DNA from: Streptomyces silvae
GTDB taxonomy: Bacteria; Actinomycetota; Actinomycetes; Streptomycetales; Streptomycetaceae
Assembly: GCF_016745505.1 (NCBI RefSeq)
Contig: NZ_JAERUC010000103.1
Coordinates: 1 to 64,000 of the forward strand
DNA length: 64,000 nucleotides
Direction of reading: 5' to 3'
The number at the start of each line of letters is the position of its first letter. Position 1 is the stretch's first letter. The notes under the pieces are model-generated. The model saw nothing but the letters and a program-made list of their open reading frames with translations. It ran no database searches and had not been told where the DNA came from. Positions 9,452-19,285 of this stretch are shown in pieces. A program made the translations under genes and the position numbers.

Positions 9452-11044
9452 TCAGCCGAGCGCGGCGACCCGGTCGCGGTAGCCGCGCACGGCGACGGCG
9501 TCGCGGTACGGCTCCAGGCGGCGCTCGAAGTCGCGTACGTACTCCGTGGCGCGCACCGACCGCATCTCCGCCGCCTGCTGGGCCGCCTCGGCGCCCAGCA
9601 GGCAGGCCTGGTCCAGCTCGCCGAGGCCGAGCCGCGCGGAGGCGAGCACCACCCGGCAGAACAGCCTGCTCCGGGCGTACGCCGGCGCGCGCAGCTGGAG
9701 CGACCGCTCGGCGTGCTGCGCGGCGACGCGGTACTGCTGGAGGTCGCGGTGGCAGTGGCCGAACTCGTCGGCGAGCTGGGCCTCGTCGAAGTACCGGGCC
9801 CAGTACGGCACGTCGTCCCCGGGCCGGGAGATCCCCAGCGCGCGTTCCGCCCGCGCCAGGGCGGCGACGCACTGCCTGGTCTCCCCGAGGACGCCGTGCC
9901 CCCGGGCCTCGACCGAGTGCAGCAGGGCCAGCACGACGGGCGGCGCCGACGAGCCGATGCCCTGCTGGGCGACGCGGGCGAGCTGGACGGCCTCCCTGCC
10001 GTGCCCGAGGTAGACCGCCTGCCGGCTCATCGTGATCAGGACGAAGGCGCCGTACGCCCGGTCCCCGGCGGCCTGGGCGAGCCGGAGGGCCTGGACGAAG
10101 TAGCGCTGGGCGAGGCCGTGCGCCGCGATGTCGTACGAGGTCCATCCGGCGAGCCGGGTCAGATCGGCGGCGGCCGCGAACAGCCGCCGGCCCAGCGCCT
10201 CGCCGTAGCTCCCGCGGAGCATGGGCTCGGCCTCGTGCTCCAGGTACCGGACGAGGGCCTGCCTGGCGTGACCGCCGCCGTAGGCGTTGTCCAGGGTGCG
10301 GAAGAGCTCGCCCACCGAGCGCAGGGCGGCGACGTCACCGCTGCCGACCCGCTGGCCCGCGCCGCGGTCGGTCTGCCGCTGGCGCGGGACGCCGAGGAGC
10401 GGCGGGGCGGGCGCGGGCGGACGGGAGGGCGCGGGGCCCCGGGTGGCGCCGGGCCGTGCGCCGTTGGCCCCCGCCCCGTACGCCGTGCCGGGGGCGGCGG
10501 GCCCGTGCGGGGGCCGGTTCCCGTGCCCCTCGGCGGGCGTACGGGGACCGGGCAGGCCGGCGGAGCCGTTCGCACGGTCCTGCGGCTCGCCGCGGCCGAC
10601 CCATTCGTCGGCCCGGCCGATCAGCCAGTCCCTGCTGGGGACGACCAGTCCGGCGGGCGTGAACGCGATCTTGCGCAGCTCCGCGTGGCTGCCGGAGTCC
10701 TTGCGCCAGAGCCCGCTGACGATGTCGACGGCCTCGGCGGGCGTGGCCGCGAACTCCAGGCCGGCGTAGACGGGCGCGCACGCGTCCAGGCCCAGGTCCT
10801 GTGCGGAGAGCCGGCGTCCCAGCCGTCGGGTGAAGACCTCGGCGATCAGCGCGGGGGTGGTGCCCCGGGGCTGCTGGCCGCGCAGCCAGCGGGTCACCGA
10901 GGTCTTGTCGTATCGCAGGTCGAGCCCGTGTTCGAGGCCGAGCTGGTCCACCCGGCGGGCCAGGCCCGCATGGGAGAACCCGGCCTCCGCGATGAGGGCA
11001 GCGAGCCGCCGGTTCGGGGTGCGCTGCGGAGGTCGTTCCGACAT
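9452..11044 (-). CDS. HTH regulator with TPR-like C-terminus (NsdA-like architecture)
   Basis: 530-aa protein. Residues 1-110 form a conserved actinomycete DNA-binding-like region (RRLAALIAEAGFSHAGLARR, then RYDKTSVTRWLRGQQPRGT). Residues about 178-240 are a Pro/Gly/Ala-rich linker. The rest is helical with TPR-like spacing (YGAFVLITMSRQAVYLGHG, YARSRLFCRVVLASARLGLG). The architecture resembles NsdA, a negative regulator of differentiation and antibiotics in S. coelicolor, but orthology cannot be claimed. The stop lies 6 bp from the convergent oxidoreductase stop. Known paralogues are numerous. Confidence 0.75.
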   Translation of the reverse strand: MSERPPQRTPNRRLAALIAEAGFSHAGLARRVDQLGLEHGLDLRYDKTSVTRWLRGQQPRGTTPALIAEVFTRRLGRRLSAQDLGLDACAPVYAGLEFAATPAEAVDIVSGLWRKDSGSHAELRKIAFTPAGLVVPSRDWLIGRADEWVGRGEPQDRANGSAGLPGPRTPAEGHGNRPPHGPAAPGTAYGAGANGARPGATRGPAPSRPPAPAPPLLGVPRQRQTDRGAGQRVGSGDVAALRSVGELFRTLDNAYGGGHARQALVRYLEHEAEPMLRGSYGEALGRRLFAAAADLTRLAGWTSYDIAAHGLAQRYFVQALRLAQAAGDRAYGAFVLITMSRQAVYLGHGREAVQLARVAQQGIGSSAPPVVLALLHSVEARGHGVLGETRQCVAALARAERALGISRPGDDVPYWARYFDEAQLADEFGHCHRDLQQYRVAAQHAERSLQLRAPAYARSRLFCRVVLASARLGLGELDQACLLGAEAAQQAAEMRSVRATEYVRDFERRLEPYRDAVAVRGYRDRVAALG

Positions 11045-11359
11045 CAGCTGTAAGGTCTCCTGCCTTCGGCGCCGGGCGGGCAGCCCTTACGGGCTCCCCC
11101 ACGTTTGGGAGCGGGCGAGCCCGTTATGGAACGGCGCGAACTTAACCGCCCCGGCGGTGGCGGCGACGGCCTTCGCTCCACGTTCATCCGATCGTGTGAG
11201 GATTGTCGGATCGCTGACGGAAGGCGCCCTGTCCGTAACCTGCCGGACGCCGTCCTCCGGAGCGGTCGTACAGTGGCTCAGGGCGCACATCAGTGCATGG
11301 TGACGTGGCTCCGGGGACTCCCCCCGGCCCTCCGGCACCGCGAGTAGGGAGGCACCCGA
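11045..11359. other. 315-bp divergent intergenic region between HTH regulator and lipB
   Basis: No gene is supported here. It carries the upstream regions of both flanking genes. Visible elements: an inverted repeat ATCCGA-N14-TCGGAT near 11187-11212, and TACAGT near 11270 that could be a -10 box for lipB. A ribosome site (GGGAGG) precedes the lipB GTG. Confidence 0.5.
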
Positions 11360-12169
11360 GTGAGTGAGCTGCGGTTCGTCCGTCTGGGATTCGGTGAGGA
11401 ACGCGTCGACTACCAGGAGGCCTGGCAGAAGCAGCGCGAGGTTCATGCCGCCCGGTTCGAGGACACCGTCCCCGACACCTGCCTGCTCCTCGAGCACCCG
11501 TCCGTCTACACGGCGGGGAGGCGCACGACGGAGAGCGAGCGCCCGCTGGACGGCACCCCCGTCATCGACGTCGACCGCGGCGGGAAGATCACCTGGCACG
11601 GTCCGGGACAGCTCATCGGCTATCCGATCCTCAAGCTGCCCCGCCCGGTGGACGTGGTCGCCCACGTCCGCCGCCTGGAGGACGCCCTGATCCGCACGGC
11701 TGCGGAGTTCGGCGTGGAGACCAGCCGGGTCGAGGGCCGCAGCGGCGTCTGGGTCCTGGGCGACCCGGTCGAGGACCGTCCCGCGCTCGGCGGGCTCTCG
11801 CTCGACTTCGACCCCCGGCTCCACGACGAGGAGTTCGACCCCCGGCTGAACGGCCCCGAGTACGCGCCGTCCAACGCCGGGCAGCGCCGCGAGGACCGCA
11901 AGCTGGCCGCGATCGGCATCCGGGTCGCCAAGGGAGTGACCATGCACGGCTTCTCCCTGAACGTGAACCCGGACAACACCTCGTTCGACCGGATCGTGCC
12001 GTGCGGCATCCGGGACGCGGGCGTCACCTCGCTCTCGTACGAGCTGGGCCGCGAGGTCACGATCGACGACGTGCTCCCGGTCGCCGAGAGGCACCTGCGG
12101 GACGTCCTGGAGAACGCGGATCTCGCGCCCCGCGTCGTCGCGCCGAAGGAGCCGGTCGCGTCGGCGTAG
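11360..12169 (+). CDS. lipB: lipoyl(octanoyl) transferase
   Basis: 269-aa enzyme that moves octanoate from acyl carrier protein to the lysine of lipoyl domains, the first step of lipoate synthesis. Diagnostic residues are present: [16 protein letters not shown] with His80, Lys181 in [13 protein letters not shown], and the acyl-accepting Cys215 in [14 protein letters not shown]. The GTG at 11360 has GGGAGG 8 nt upstream. It is followed 111 bp later by lipA on the same strand, so both steps are made together; the substrates include the E2 at the left edge of the window. Confidence 0.96.
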   Translation: MSELRFVRLGFGEERVDYQEAWQKQREVHAARFEDTVPDTCLLLEHPSVYTAGRRTTESERPLDGTPVIDVDRGGKITWHGPGQLIGYPILKLPRPVDVVAHVRRLEDALIRTAAEFGVETSRVEGRSGVWVLGDPVEDRPALGGLSLDFDPRLHDEEFDPRLNGPEYAPSNAGQRREDRKLAAIGIRVAKGVTMHGFSLNVNPDNTSFDRIVPCGIRDAGVTSLSYELGREVTIDDVLPVAERHLRDVLENADLAPRVVAPKEPVASA

Positions 12170-12280
12170 GGAATAGGCCCTGTCGGCCACAGGTTGGCCA
12201 GACGCAAGGCCGTTCTAACCACGGGCGTACCCTGGTGTTCGCCGAAGAATCCAATGCAGCGAAAGCAAAGGGGTGCCGGA

Positions 12281-13249
12281 GTGTCCGGTGTCGCACCCGA
12301 CGGGCGCAAGATGCTGCGCCTGGAGGTCCGAAACAGCCAGACCCCCATCGAGCGCAAGCCCGAGTGGATCAAAACCCGGGCGAAGATGGGCCCCGAGTAC
12401 ACGAAGATGCAGGCGCTCGTGAAGAGCGAGGGACTGCACACCGTGTGCCAGGAGGCCGGCTGTCCGAACATCTACGAGTGCTGGGAGGACCGCGAGGCGA
12501 CGTTCCTCATCGGCGGCGACCAGTGCACCCGGCGCTGTGACTTCTGCCAGATCGACACGGGGAAGCCGCAGGCGCTGGACCGTGACGAGCCGCGCCGCGT
12601 GGGCGAGTCCGTCGTGACGATGGACCTGAACTACGCCACGATCACCGGCGTCGCCCGCGACGACCTGGACGACGGCGGCGCGTGGCTGTACGCGGAGACC
12701 GTGCGCCAGATCCACGCCCAGACCGCGGAGCGGGAGGGCGGCGCCACCAAGGTGGAGCTGCTGATCCCCGACTTCAACGCGGAGCCCGCGCAGCTCGCCG
12801 AGGTCTTCTCCTCGCGCCCGCAGGTGCTCGCGCACAACGTCGAGACGGTGCCGCGGATCTTCAAGCGGATCCGCCCCGGCTTCCGTTACGAGCGCTCCCT
12901 GGAGGTCATCACGCGGGCCCGCGAGGCCGGCCTGGTGACGAAGTCCAACCTGATCCTCGGCATGGGCGAGACCCGCGAGGAGGTCAGCGAGGCGCTCCAG
13001 GACCTGTACGACGCGGGTTGCGAGCTGATCACGATTACGCAGTACCTGCGGCCCTCCGCGCGGCACCACCCCGTCGAGCGCTGGGTGAAGCCGCAGGAGT
13101 TCGTCGAGCTGAAGGACGAGGCCGACGCGATCGGTTACTCGGGCGTCATGTCCGGCCCGCTGGTGCGTTCCTCGTACCGCGCGGGACGTCTCTTCCAGCA
13201 GGCGATGGAGCGGCGCGGTGCGACCGCCGCGACCGCCTCCGCCGTGTGA
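12281..13249 (+). CDS. lipA: lipoyl synthase (radical SAM)
   Basis: 322-aa enzyme that inserts two sulfurs into the octanoyl group on lipoyl domains. Both iron-sulfur motifs are complete: the auxiliary cluster [12 protein letters not shown] (C-x4-C-x5-C) and the radical-SAM C-x3-C-x2-C (Cys82, Cys86, Cys89 in [10 protein letters not shown]). The C-terminal RSSYRAG serine motif is present. The GTG at 12281 gives the usual start [18 protein letters not shown]; an in-frame ATG at 12254 would add nine residues. Function and pathway are certain; the start is slightly open. Confidence 0.96.
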   Translation: MSGVAPDGRKMLRLEVRNSQTPIERKPEWIKTRAKMGPEYTKMQALVKSEGLHTVCQEAGCPNIYECWEDREATFLIGGDQCTRRCDFCQIDTGKPQALDRDEPRRVGESVVTMDLNYATITGVARDDLDDGGAWLYAETVRQIHAQTAEREGGATKVELLIPDFNAEPAQLAEVFSSRPQVLAHNVETVPRIFKRIRPGFRYERSLEVITRAREAGLVTKSNLILGMGETREEVSEALQDLYDAGCELITITQYLRPSARHHPVERWVKPQEFVELKDEADAIGYSGVMSGPLVRSSYRAGRLFQQAMERRGATAATASAV

Positions 13250-13365
13250 ATCGGCGCACAGACAGCTACTGAGCGTCAACGCCCGCAACGACGCGGCCCG
13301 TACGTCCCCCGCAGGCAGGGGGCCCGTATGGGCCGCGTCGGCGTGCGCGCCGCCGAAATCAGAGT

Positions 13366-13403
13366 TTCATTGGTGTTTGACCGACCGGTCATGCACTGGT
13401 AAC
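13366..13403 (+). promoter_or_regulatory. candidate GlnR box upstream of the SCO2195-type gene
   Basis: Four 5-mers related to the GlnR half-site gTnAc recur at exact 11-bp intervals: TTCAT (13366), TTGAC (13377), GTCAT (13388) and GTAAC (13399), each separated by 6 bp. GlnR, the actinomycete nitrogen regulator, binds a/b half-sites with this spacing. The match is weaker than at glnA because no GAAAC-type b-site is present. Confidence 0.5.
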
Positions 13404-13518
13404 ACCGAGCAGTGACCCTAGGTACATACGCGGTGGCTCCGCAGCCGCCGTCGTCATTGCTTCCCGCTACTCAGTGCGCGCCGGGCGCGCGCATCCGCTC
13501 CGAGGGGGAACACCCACG

Positions 13519-13719
13519 ATGCACGCCGCACCGGTACGAGCCAACGCCATCCCGACCGTGACCACCGCGCTCCGCGCGGTCGAGTCGCTGCTCATGAGCA
13601 GCGGCCAGCGCACCGCCCGCCGCAACGCCTGGACGGCCGTCCTGGAGGACCGCCGCAGGGCACAGGACCGGGTCGAGGCGGAGCATGTGCTGAAGGCTGT
13701 GGCCGACCACCGTTCCTAG
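13519..13719 (+). CDS. small SCO2195-family protein
   Basis: 66-aa conserved small protein (MHAAPVRANAIPTVTTALRA..., helical, basic and Ala/Arg-rich). From memory this matches the SCO2195 family named as GlnR-regulated in Streptomyces, lying in the same position between lipA and a DUF4191 gene. The ATG at 13519 has GAGGGGGA about 8 nt upstream. No domain, signal peptide or membrane segment is visible. Function is unknown; the upstream repeat array supports nitrogen control. Confidence 0.72.
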   Translation: MHAAPVRANAIPTVTTALRAVESLLMSSGQRTARRNAWTAVLEDRRRAQDRVEAEHVLKAVADHRS

Positions 13720-13749
13720 GTCGCTCCTGCGCCACGTAAACTTCGTTGC

Positions 13750-14457
13750 ATGGCGAGGAAGGCAAACACTGAAGGCGCGGACAGCGCCGAGAACGCGGGG
13801 CGGCTCAAGCAGATCGCCCTGACCTACAAGATGACCAGGCGGTCGGACCCCAAGGTGGGTCTCGTCGTCGCGGGTGTGGGAATCGTCACCTTCGGTGTCC
13901 TCCTCGCGATCGGTTTCCTGATCGGTCACCCCGTCTACGCGGGCATCCTGGGCTTCGTCCTGGCCTTCCTCGCGATGGCGATCATCTTCGGACGGCGTGC
14001 CGAGCGTGCGGCCTTCGGACAGATGGAGGGCCAGCCGGGCGCGGCAGCGGCGGTGCTGGACCGGGTGGGCCGTGGCTGGACCACGACTCCGGCCGTCGCG
14101 ATGAACCGCAGCCAGGACGTCGTCCACCGGGCGGTCGGCAAGGCCGGCATCGTCCTGGTGGCCGAGGGCAACCCGAACCGGGTGAAGAGCCTGCTGGCGG
14201 CCGAGAAGAAGCGGATGGCCCGCATCGTCGTCGACGTACCGGTGCACGACATCATCGTCGGTGACGGCGAGGGCCAGGTGCCGCTGAAGAAGGTGCGCAC
14301 CACGATGCTGAAGCTTCCGCGGGTCCTGACCGGCCCGCAGGTGACCGCGGCCAACGACCGGCTCCGGGCGATGGGCGACCTGATGAGCAACATGCCGCTG
14401 CCGAAGGGCCCGATGCCGAAGGGCATGCGGATGCCGCGCGGCGGAAAGATGCGCTGA
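13750..14457 (+). CDS. DUF4191 integral membrane protein
   Basis: 235-aa actinobacterial protein with a charged N-terminus (MARKANTEGADSAENAGRLK) and two adjacent membrane helices at about residues 38-58 and 60-80 (VGLVVAGVGIVTFGVLLAIG; YAGILGFVLAFLAMAIIFG). The rest is cytoplasmic and ends in a basic Met/Pro/Gly-rich tail. It belongs to DUF4191; function is unknown. TAAACT lies 7 nt before the ATG with no ribosome site, so the transcript is probably leaderless. It converges on the RDD gene across a shared terminator. Confidence 0.87.
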   Translation: MARKANTEGADSAENAGRLKQIALTYKMTRRSDPKVGLVVAGVGIVTFGVLLAIGFLIGHPVYAGILGFVLAFLAMAIIFGRRAERAAFGQMEGQPGAAAAVLDRVGRGWTTTPAVAMNRSQDVVHRAVGKAGIVLVAEGNPNRVKSLLAAEKKRMARIVVDVPVHDIIVGDGEGQVPLKKVRTTMLKLPRVLTGPQVTAANDRLRAMGDLMSNMPLPKGPMPKGMRMPRGGKMR

Positions 14458-14472
14458 CCGAGCACGTACGCG

Positions 14473-14515
14473 GAGGAGCGGCCCCGGACGACGTACACGT
14501 CCGGGGCCGCTCCTC
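14473..14515. terminator. bidirectional terminator between DUF4191 and RDD genes
   Basis: A perfect 17-bp inverted repeat (14473-14489 with 14499-14515) with a 9-nt loop sits between two convergent genes and can serve both. Confidence 0.85.
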
Positions 14516-14547
14516 TGCTCTCTGTCGTCCTCGGTTGCCCGTACGTC

Positions 14548-15015
14548 TCAGATGCGGACCTGGACGGCGCGGGCCAGCCGGTCGTGGAGGCCGCGGCTGT
14601 CGCGGTCCCAGACGATGGCCGGGATCACCAGGAGCAGCAGCACCGTCCGCAGGACGACCCGCACGGTGCCGAGCCGTCCGCCGTCCTCGGCGACGACCCG
14701 CAGGCCCATGATCCGCTTGCCGGGGGTGGAGCCGACGGTCCCGACGGTGAGCAGGCTCAGGACGAGGAAGACGCCGAGCGCCCAGTTCCCCGCGGCCTGC
14801 TGGTCACCGCGAGCGATCAGCCCGTATGCGATCAGCATGCAGGCGGCCCAGTCGATGAAAAGAGCCCCGAAACGCCGGCCGAGCGGGGCCACGGACCCCG
14901 GGCCTTCCTGGGGCAGACCGAGGCGCTCGCCCCGGTAACCGAAGTCGGCGCCCATCTCCTCGGCCGCCGCGCGGGGCCCCGAGAGCCACGATCCGATTGC
15001 TTGCCTGTTGTCCAC
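14548..15015 (-). CDS. RDD family membrane protein
   Basis: 155-aa protein with the RDD signature: [20 protein letters not shown] (R...D) and [18 protein letters not shown] near the end. Three hydrophobic segments are visible. RDD proteins are poorly characterised; some act in ion or small-molecule transport. The GTG at 15015 ([15 protein letters not shown]) was preferred to an upstream in-frame start at 15069 because homologues begin there. It is divergent from glnA, sharing 222 bp that hold the glnA control region. Confidence 0.85.
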   Translation of the reverse strand: MDNRQAIGSWLSGPRAAAEEMGADFGYRGERLGLPQEGPGSVAPLGRRFGALFIDWAACMLIAYGLIARGDQQAAGNWALGVFLVLSLLTVGTVGSTPGKRIMGLRVVAEDGGRLGTVRVVLRTVLLLLVIPAIVWDRDSRGLHDRLARAVQVRI

Positions 15016-15100
15016 CCGACCACGGTACTGCGCCCAGGTTTGCACCCCGCCGGGCGGGGCACCGAACACGTCGCTGAGGTGCTGACCACCGGCGCCCTGG

Positions 15101-15138
15101 TTAACTTGTGCGAAACAAATGGGTCATGCTGGAGAAAT
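15101..15138 (+). promoter_or_regulatory. GlnR box at the glnA promoter
   Basis: Half-sites TTAAC (15101), GAAAC (15112), GTCAT (15123) and GAAAT (15134) alternate a-b-a-b with 6-bp gaps, which is the established GlnR operator layout gTnAc-n6-GaAAc repeated twice. It lies 100-137 bp before the glnA start. GlnR activates glnA under nitrogen limitation in Streptomyces. Confidence 0.85.
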
Positions 15139-15237
15139 CCTGTCTGCCTATGGTCGGGTCCAGCGTGTGCCACCGCACTGGCCACACAGACGAGCTGCAA
15201 CCCCGCCCTTTCCCGGGTCGGGAGTAGGAGGAGTTGG

Positions 15238-16647
15238 ATGTTCCAGAACGCCGACGAAGTCCAGAAGTACATCGCCGACAACGACGTCAAGTTCATCGAC
15301 GTCCGGTTCTGCGACCTGCCGGGTGTGATGCAGCACTTCACGATCCCTGCGGCGACCTTCGACCCGGCCGATGAACTGGCTTTCGACGGCTCGTCGATCC
15401 GCGGCTTCCAGGCCATTCACGAGTCGGACATGGCGCTCCGTGCGGACCTGTCCACGGCCCGTGTCGACCCGTTCCGCCGCGACAAGACGGTGAACGTCAA
15501 CTTCTTCATCCACGACCCGATCACGGGCGAGCAGTACAGCCGTGACCCGCGGAACGTGGCCAAGAAGGCCGAGGCGTACCTCGCCTCGACCGGGATCGCC
15601 GACACCGCGTACTTCGGCCCCGAGGCGGAGTTCTACGTCTTCGACAACGTCCGCTTCCAGACGTCGGCGAACGAGAGCTTCTACCACATCGACTCCGAGG
15701 CCGGCGCCTGGAACACCGGTGCGGTCGAGAACAACCGCGGTTACAAGGTCCGCTACAAGGGCGGCTACTTCCCGACGCCCCCGGTCGACCACTTCGCCGA
15801 CCTGCGCGCCGAGATCTCCATGGAGCTGGACAAGAACGGCCTCCAGGTCGAGCGCCAGCACCACGAGGTCGGCACCGCCGGCCAGGCCGAGATCAACTAC
15901 AAGTTCAACACGCTGCTCGCCGCGGCCGACGACCTGATGCTCTTCAAGTACATCGTGAAGAACGTCGCCTGGCGCAACGGCAAGACCGCGACGTTCATGC
16001 CGAAGCCGATCTTCGGTGACAACGGCTCGGGCATGCACGTCCACCAGTCCCTGTGGTCCGGCGGCTCGCCGCTGTTCTACGACGAGCAGGGCTACGCGGG
16101 CCTCTCGGACATGGCGCGCTACTACATCGGCGGCATCCTGAAGCACGCCCCGTCGCTGCTGGCCTTCACCAACCCGACGGTGAACTCCTACCACCGCCTG
16201 GTCCCGGGCTTCGAGGCGCCGGTCAACATGGTGTACTCGCAGCGCAACCGCTCCGCCGCGATGCGTATCCCGATCACGGGCTCCAACCCGAAGGCGAAGC
16301 GCGTCGAGTTCCGCGCCCCGGACCCGTCGTCCAACCCGTACCTGGCGTTCTCGGCCCTGCTGATGGCCGGCCTGGACGGCGTCAAGAACAAGATCGAGCC
16401 GCCGGAGCCGATCGACAAGGACCTCTACGAGCTGGCTCCCGAGGAGCACGCGAGCGTCCAGCAGGTCCCGACCTCGCTCCCGGCGGTCCTCGACGCGCTC
16501 GAGGCCGACCACGAGTACCTCCAGGCCGGCGGCGTCTTCACGCCCGACCTGATCGAGACGTGGATCGACTACAAGCGCACCAACGAGATCGCCCCGATCC
16601 AGCTGCGCCCGCACCCGCACGAGTTCGAGCTGTACTTCGACCTCTAG
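15238..16647 (+). CDS. glnA: glutamine synthetase type I
   Basis: 469-aa GSI-beta subunit (dodecamer) making glutamine from glutamate, ammonia and ATP. Signatures: FDGSSIRGF (residues about 50-58), the ATP/Mg motif [19 protein letters not shown], and the adenylylation site [11 protein letters not shown], whose Tyr counts as residue 397, the position modified in other GSI enzymes. The modifying enzyme GlnE is encoded at the right edge of this window. The ATG at 15238 has AGGAGGAG 6 nt upstream. The last 17 nt of the gene form the left arm of an 18-bp direct repeat with a copy 3 kb downstream. Confidence 0.98.
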   Translation: MFQNADEVQKYIADNDVKFIDVRFCDLPGVMQHFTIPAATFDPADELAFDGSSIRGFQAIHESDMALRADLSTARVDPFRRDKTVNVNFFIHDPITGEQYSRDPRNVAKKAEAYLASTGIADTAYFGPEAEFYVFDNVRFQTSANESFYHIDSEAGAWNTGAVENNRGYKVRYKGGYFPTPPVDHFADLRAEISMELDKNGLQVERQHHEVGTAGQAEINYKFNTLLAAADDLMLFKYIVKNVAWRNGKTATFMPKPIFGDNGSGMHVHQSLWSGGSPLFYDEQGYAGLSDMARYYIGGILKHAPSLLAFTNPTVNSYHRLVPGFEAPVNMVYSQRNRSAAMRIPITGSNPKAKRVEFRAPDPSSNPYLAFSALLMAGLDGVKNKIEPPEPIDKDLYELAPEEHASVQQVPTSLPAVLDALEADHEYLQAGGVFTPDLIETWIDYKRTNEIAPIQLRPHPHEFELYFDL

Positions 16648-16648
16648 G
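16631..16648 (+). repeat. left 18-bp direct repeat (attL-like), inside glnA 3' end
   Basis: TGTACTTCGACCTCTAGG, encoding the terminal YFDL and stop of GlnA plus one base. It is identical to 19705-19722; flanking bases differ on both sides. Confidence 0.85.
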
Positions 16649-16655
16649 CTGTGAA

Positions 16656-16706
16656 TTCCGCACGAAGGCCGCCACCCCGCTCCGGGGTGGCGGCCTTCGT
16701 GCGGAA
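16656..16706. terminator. terminator after glnA (left copy)
   Basis: A perfect 24-bp inverted repeat (16656-16679 with 16683-16706) with a 3-nt loop, between glnA and the convergent HTH gene. Its inner stem GGCCGCCACCCC recurs in the hairpin after the second glnA-end copy. Confidence 0.9.
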
Positions 16707-16714
16707 GCAGGCTA

Positions 16715-17677
16715 CTACTCGGGTGGTTCGGGGATCCGCCAGACGATCGTGAACCGGTCCGAGCCCGAGAGACTGAGTGGGCGTACAGGGCTGATCTGCT
16801 GGATCAGGTAGCCGAAGACCATGTGGTGGGCCTCTTCCGAGACCTCGTCCCAGGTGTCGGGCGTCACGATCATCACCTCGCGCATCAGGCTCGGATCCGA
16901 CTCGTTCTCCAGCATTTGGGTCCTGTCGTCCCGGTCCATCGTCTCGTCGGCGCGCATCGCGCGGATCGACTCCGCGAGGAGGTTCGGCTCGCGGCGCAGG
17001 CGCCCGAGGATCTTCTGGCAGCCGTACTGGAAGGCCGCCTGCGCCTCCAAGGCCTCCCGGTCGGGGTTGCGGTAGCCGTACGGTGCGCCTTCGTCTGCCC
17101 CGACGTAGTCGCCCTTCAGCAGGTGCAGCAGAACCCGTAGTGCGTGTTCTGCCCCCTGCTCCTCGATGAACCGCAGCATCGCTTGGACCCATTGGTCCTC
17201 CGTCATCTGCGGCTCGTGCGGTACGGCCAGCGAGGGGTGGATCTCGATGGCTATGAAGGGGTTGATCAGCATTCCCATGACCAGTTCCGGGGTCCACCGG
17301 CCGTCCTCGCCTCCCCAGCCGCCATTGAGCAGCTCCTGGAACGACTTCAGGGCTCCGGACTCCCCTTCGCCGATCGCCCGCCACAGCGGCAGGAACCTGG
17401 CCGTCTCCGACTTCTCGTCGCGGGGCGGACTGCACTGGCCCGCCAGCACCAGGACAATGTCGTGAACGGTCTCCCAGCGCGGCACGCGTATCCCGTTGAC
17501 CGCGGAGCGAACGGTCTCGTGACTCGCGGCCGACAGCCGGTCGTCCTCCCGGCGGCCGATGAGTTCGCTCATCTTCCGGAAGCTCAACCGGCCTGCGGCC
17601 CGGTGCAGTTCTTTCAGGGCTTCGGTCAGTTCCTTGTGAGGGCCGGAAGGTTGAGGAGCGGCGGCGGAAGCGGACAA
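16715..17677 (-). CDS. HTH-domain protein of the glnA island
   Basis: 320-aa protein of unknown function. Residues 13-80 resemble the N-terminal helix-turn-helix found on many actinomycete regulators (ELTEALKELHRAAGRLSFRK, then ETVRSAVNGIRVPRWETVHD). The remainder is helical and soluble with no recognised catalytic motif. The start is TTG at 17677, chosen for a strong AGGAGGA seven nt upstream. It is divergent from the 473-aa gene across 178 bp, so it may regulate that operon. It reads towards the glnA terminator. It is not part of the conserved chromosomal order I know. Confidence 0.75.
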   Translation of the reverse strand: MSASAAAPQPSGPHKELTEALKELHRAAGRLSFRKMSELIGRREDDRLSAASHETVRSAVNGIRVPRWETVHDIVLVLAGQCSPPRDEKSETARFLPLWRAIGEGESGALKSFQELLNGGWGGEDGRWTPELVMGMLINPFIAIEIHPSLAVPHEPQMTEDQWVQAMLRFIEEQGAEHALRVLLHLLKGDYVGADEGAPYGYRNPDREALEAQAAFQYGCQKILGRLRREPNLLAESIRAMRADETMDRDDRTQMLENESDPSLMREVMIVTPDTWDEVSEEAHHMVFGYLIQQISPVRPLSLSGSDRFTIVWRIPEPPE

Positions 17678-17855
17678 CGGGATTCCTCCTGCTCGAGTGT
17701 CAAGTTCCGTCCATACGGTAGAAGTCGCAGGCCAGGGCTGAGACAGGATTCGTCAAGTTGACCGGCCACCCGCCAAACCGTGACTCGCGGCCGTCCGGCG
17801 AAGTGAGCATGGAGACGGCGCCGACAGAGCGCCTTCGCCCAAGGAGTCGCCGAAC

Positions 17856-19277
17856 ATGCACATCCCTTCCTACGCTCATCACACGATCCGTGCCGCCGTG
17901 CTACCCGGCGTGCCGACGTCCCGGCAGGCGGGCGGCCTGGAGTGCCGCCTGTGCGGGAAGTCCTTCGGGGAGGACCTCACCGCCATCCCCCTCGGGCCGA
18001 CGCCGACATCCGGCCTGTTCGGATGCCGCCCCTGTCTGACCCGGTTGGTCACCCGGGCACGACGGAACCGGGACGCCTCGCTGGCGCAGGACGCCGAGCG
18101 GGTCCACGCGGAGTCCACGGCCTGGCTGCCGGTGCGCGAGCGCCACCTCGCCCGGCTCGACCGCGTACGGGAAGCCGCTGAGGCAGTGGCTAAGGTGGCC
18201 GGAGACGAGGACACCGAGGCTCTCCGCATCGCCTGGCTGCTCATCTCGCTGGAGTCGGCGTATGCCTGGGTCCCGGAAGCACCTGAGCCACCCGCTTCCG
18301 CGGACCGTGCGGATACGGAGCTGAAGGACCAGGCCTTCCGGCTCGACCTGGCCATGATCACCGCGCGGGAGACAGTGGCGGAACGGCTCGTGTACCACCT
18401 GATCAATGAGGCGCAGCCCGAGGACCCCGAGATGTGCGGGGAGTTGGAATGTGCCGACGACTGTTCAGGGCGCCATGACTCCTCGCACATCGACTGCGGC
18501 CCTGACGCTGTCTTCGACGATCTGGCGGAGCACGGATTCACCGTGGAGCAACCGGAGCCCGAACCCCTGTCACCCCGCCTTGCCGCCCTCGTGGGGAAGG
18601 ACACGGCCGAGGAGAAGACCCGACCGCTTCCGGACATCGAGGAGCACGCGCCAGCAGTCCTTGCACACTTCGGTATCACCGCGGACGACACGGAAGCCCT
18701 GGTGAGCGCGGCAGCTGTCGGCCTGGTCGCCGACGCCTGGCGTGAGGGGCCGCTGGATGAGATCCGCGCGGCAACCGACGGGCCGAGCGACGGGGAGATT
18801 TTCGCGCAGAGCGTCGATCTGTATCGCAGGGCCCATGCCGCTCTGACGGCCGCGCGCGACGACGGGCCCGAGTCGCTGCTCGCATTCGTGGCGGTCGCCT
18901 CGGACGTGGACCTTCCCTGGGCCGGAGGTTCGCGCTTCACACTGCGGATGGCGCCGTCGGGGTTCGTGGCGGAGTTGGTCCAACAGGTTGACGACCGGAC
19001 CTGGTTCACCGGGGAGGTGATGCGCGAACAAGGCTGGCGCGCCGCGCTGCTGCACAGAGCGGCTTCGGCCACGTTCAAGGCGCTCCATCACTTCGGTATG
19101 CCGGGCTGGACCGGTGCCGTCGCCACGGCGATGGAGCGAATCGCCGTGCGGGACCGCTCGGGGGCACCTGAGTCGCTCACGGACCTCGAGGCGGTGGAGG
19201 CCGCTTTGCTCGAGGCGCCCGACCGGCTCGGGGCGGACGCCCTCGACTGGATCTCGTACCAGGCTCTGCTCGGCTAG
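17856..19277 (+). CDS. uncharacterised protein with N-terminal Cys4 motif
   Basis: 473-aa protein that I do not recognise. Visible: a likely zinc ribbon near the N-terminus (Cys30-x2-Cys33 and Cys57-x2-Cys60), a helical segment with charged residues (about 65-130), a second Cys/His group around residues 190-215 (CGELECADDCSGRHDSSHIDC, one residue trimmed in use), and acidic stretches between. No catalytic signature is seen. The ATG at 17856 has AAGGAG 9 nt upstream. It is followed after 8 bp by a small membrane protein gene and is divergent from an HTH gene. Codon use is slightly less biased than in the flanking housekeeping genes. Confidence 0.75.
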   Translation: MHIPSYAHHTIRAAVLPGVPTSRQAGGLECRLCGKSFGEDLTAIPLGPTPTSGLFGCRPCLTRLVTRARRNRDASLAQDAERVHAESTAWLPVRERHLARLDRVREAAEAVAKVAGDEDTEALRIAWLLISLESAYAWVPEAPEPPASADRADTELKDQAFRLDLAMITARETVAERLVYHLINEAQPEDPEMCGELECADDCSGRHDSSHIDCGPDAVFDDLAEHGFTVEQPEPEPLSPRLAALVGKDTAEEKTRPLPDIEEHAPAVLAHFGITADDTEALVSAAAVGLVADAWREGPLDEIRAATDGPSDGEIFAQSVDLYRRAHAALTAARDDGPESLLAFVAVASDVDLPWAGGSRFTLRMAPSGFVAELVQQVDDRTWFTGEVMREQGWRAALLHRAASATFKALHHFGMPGWTGAVATAMERIAVRDRSGAPESLTDLEAVEAALLEAPDRLGADALDWISYQALLG

Positions 19278-19285
19278 CGCGCCCC

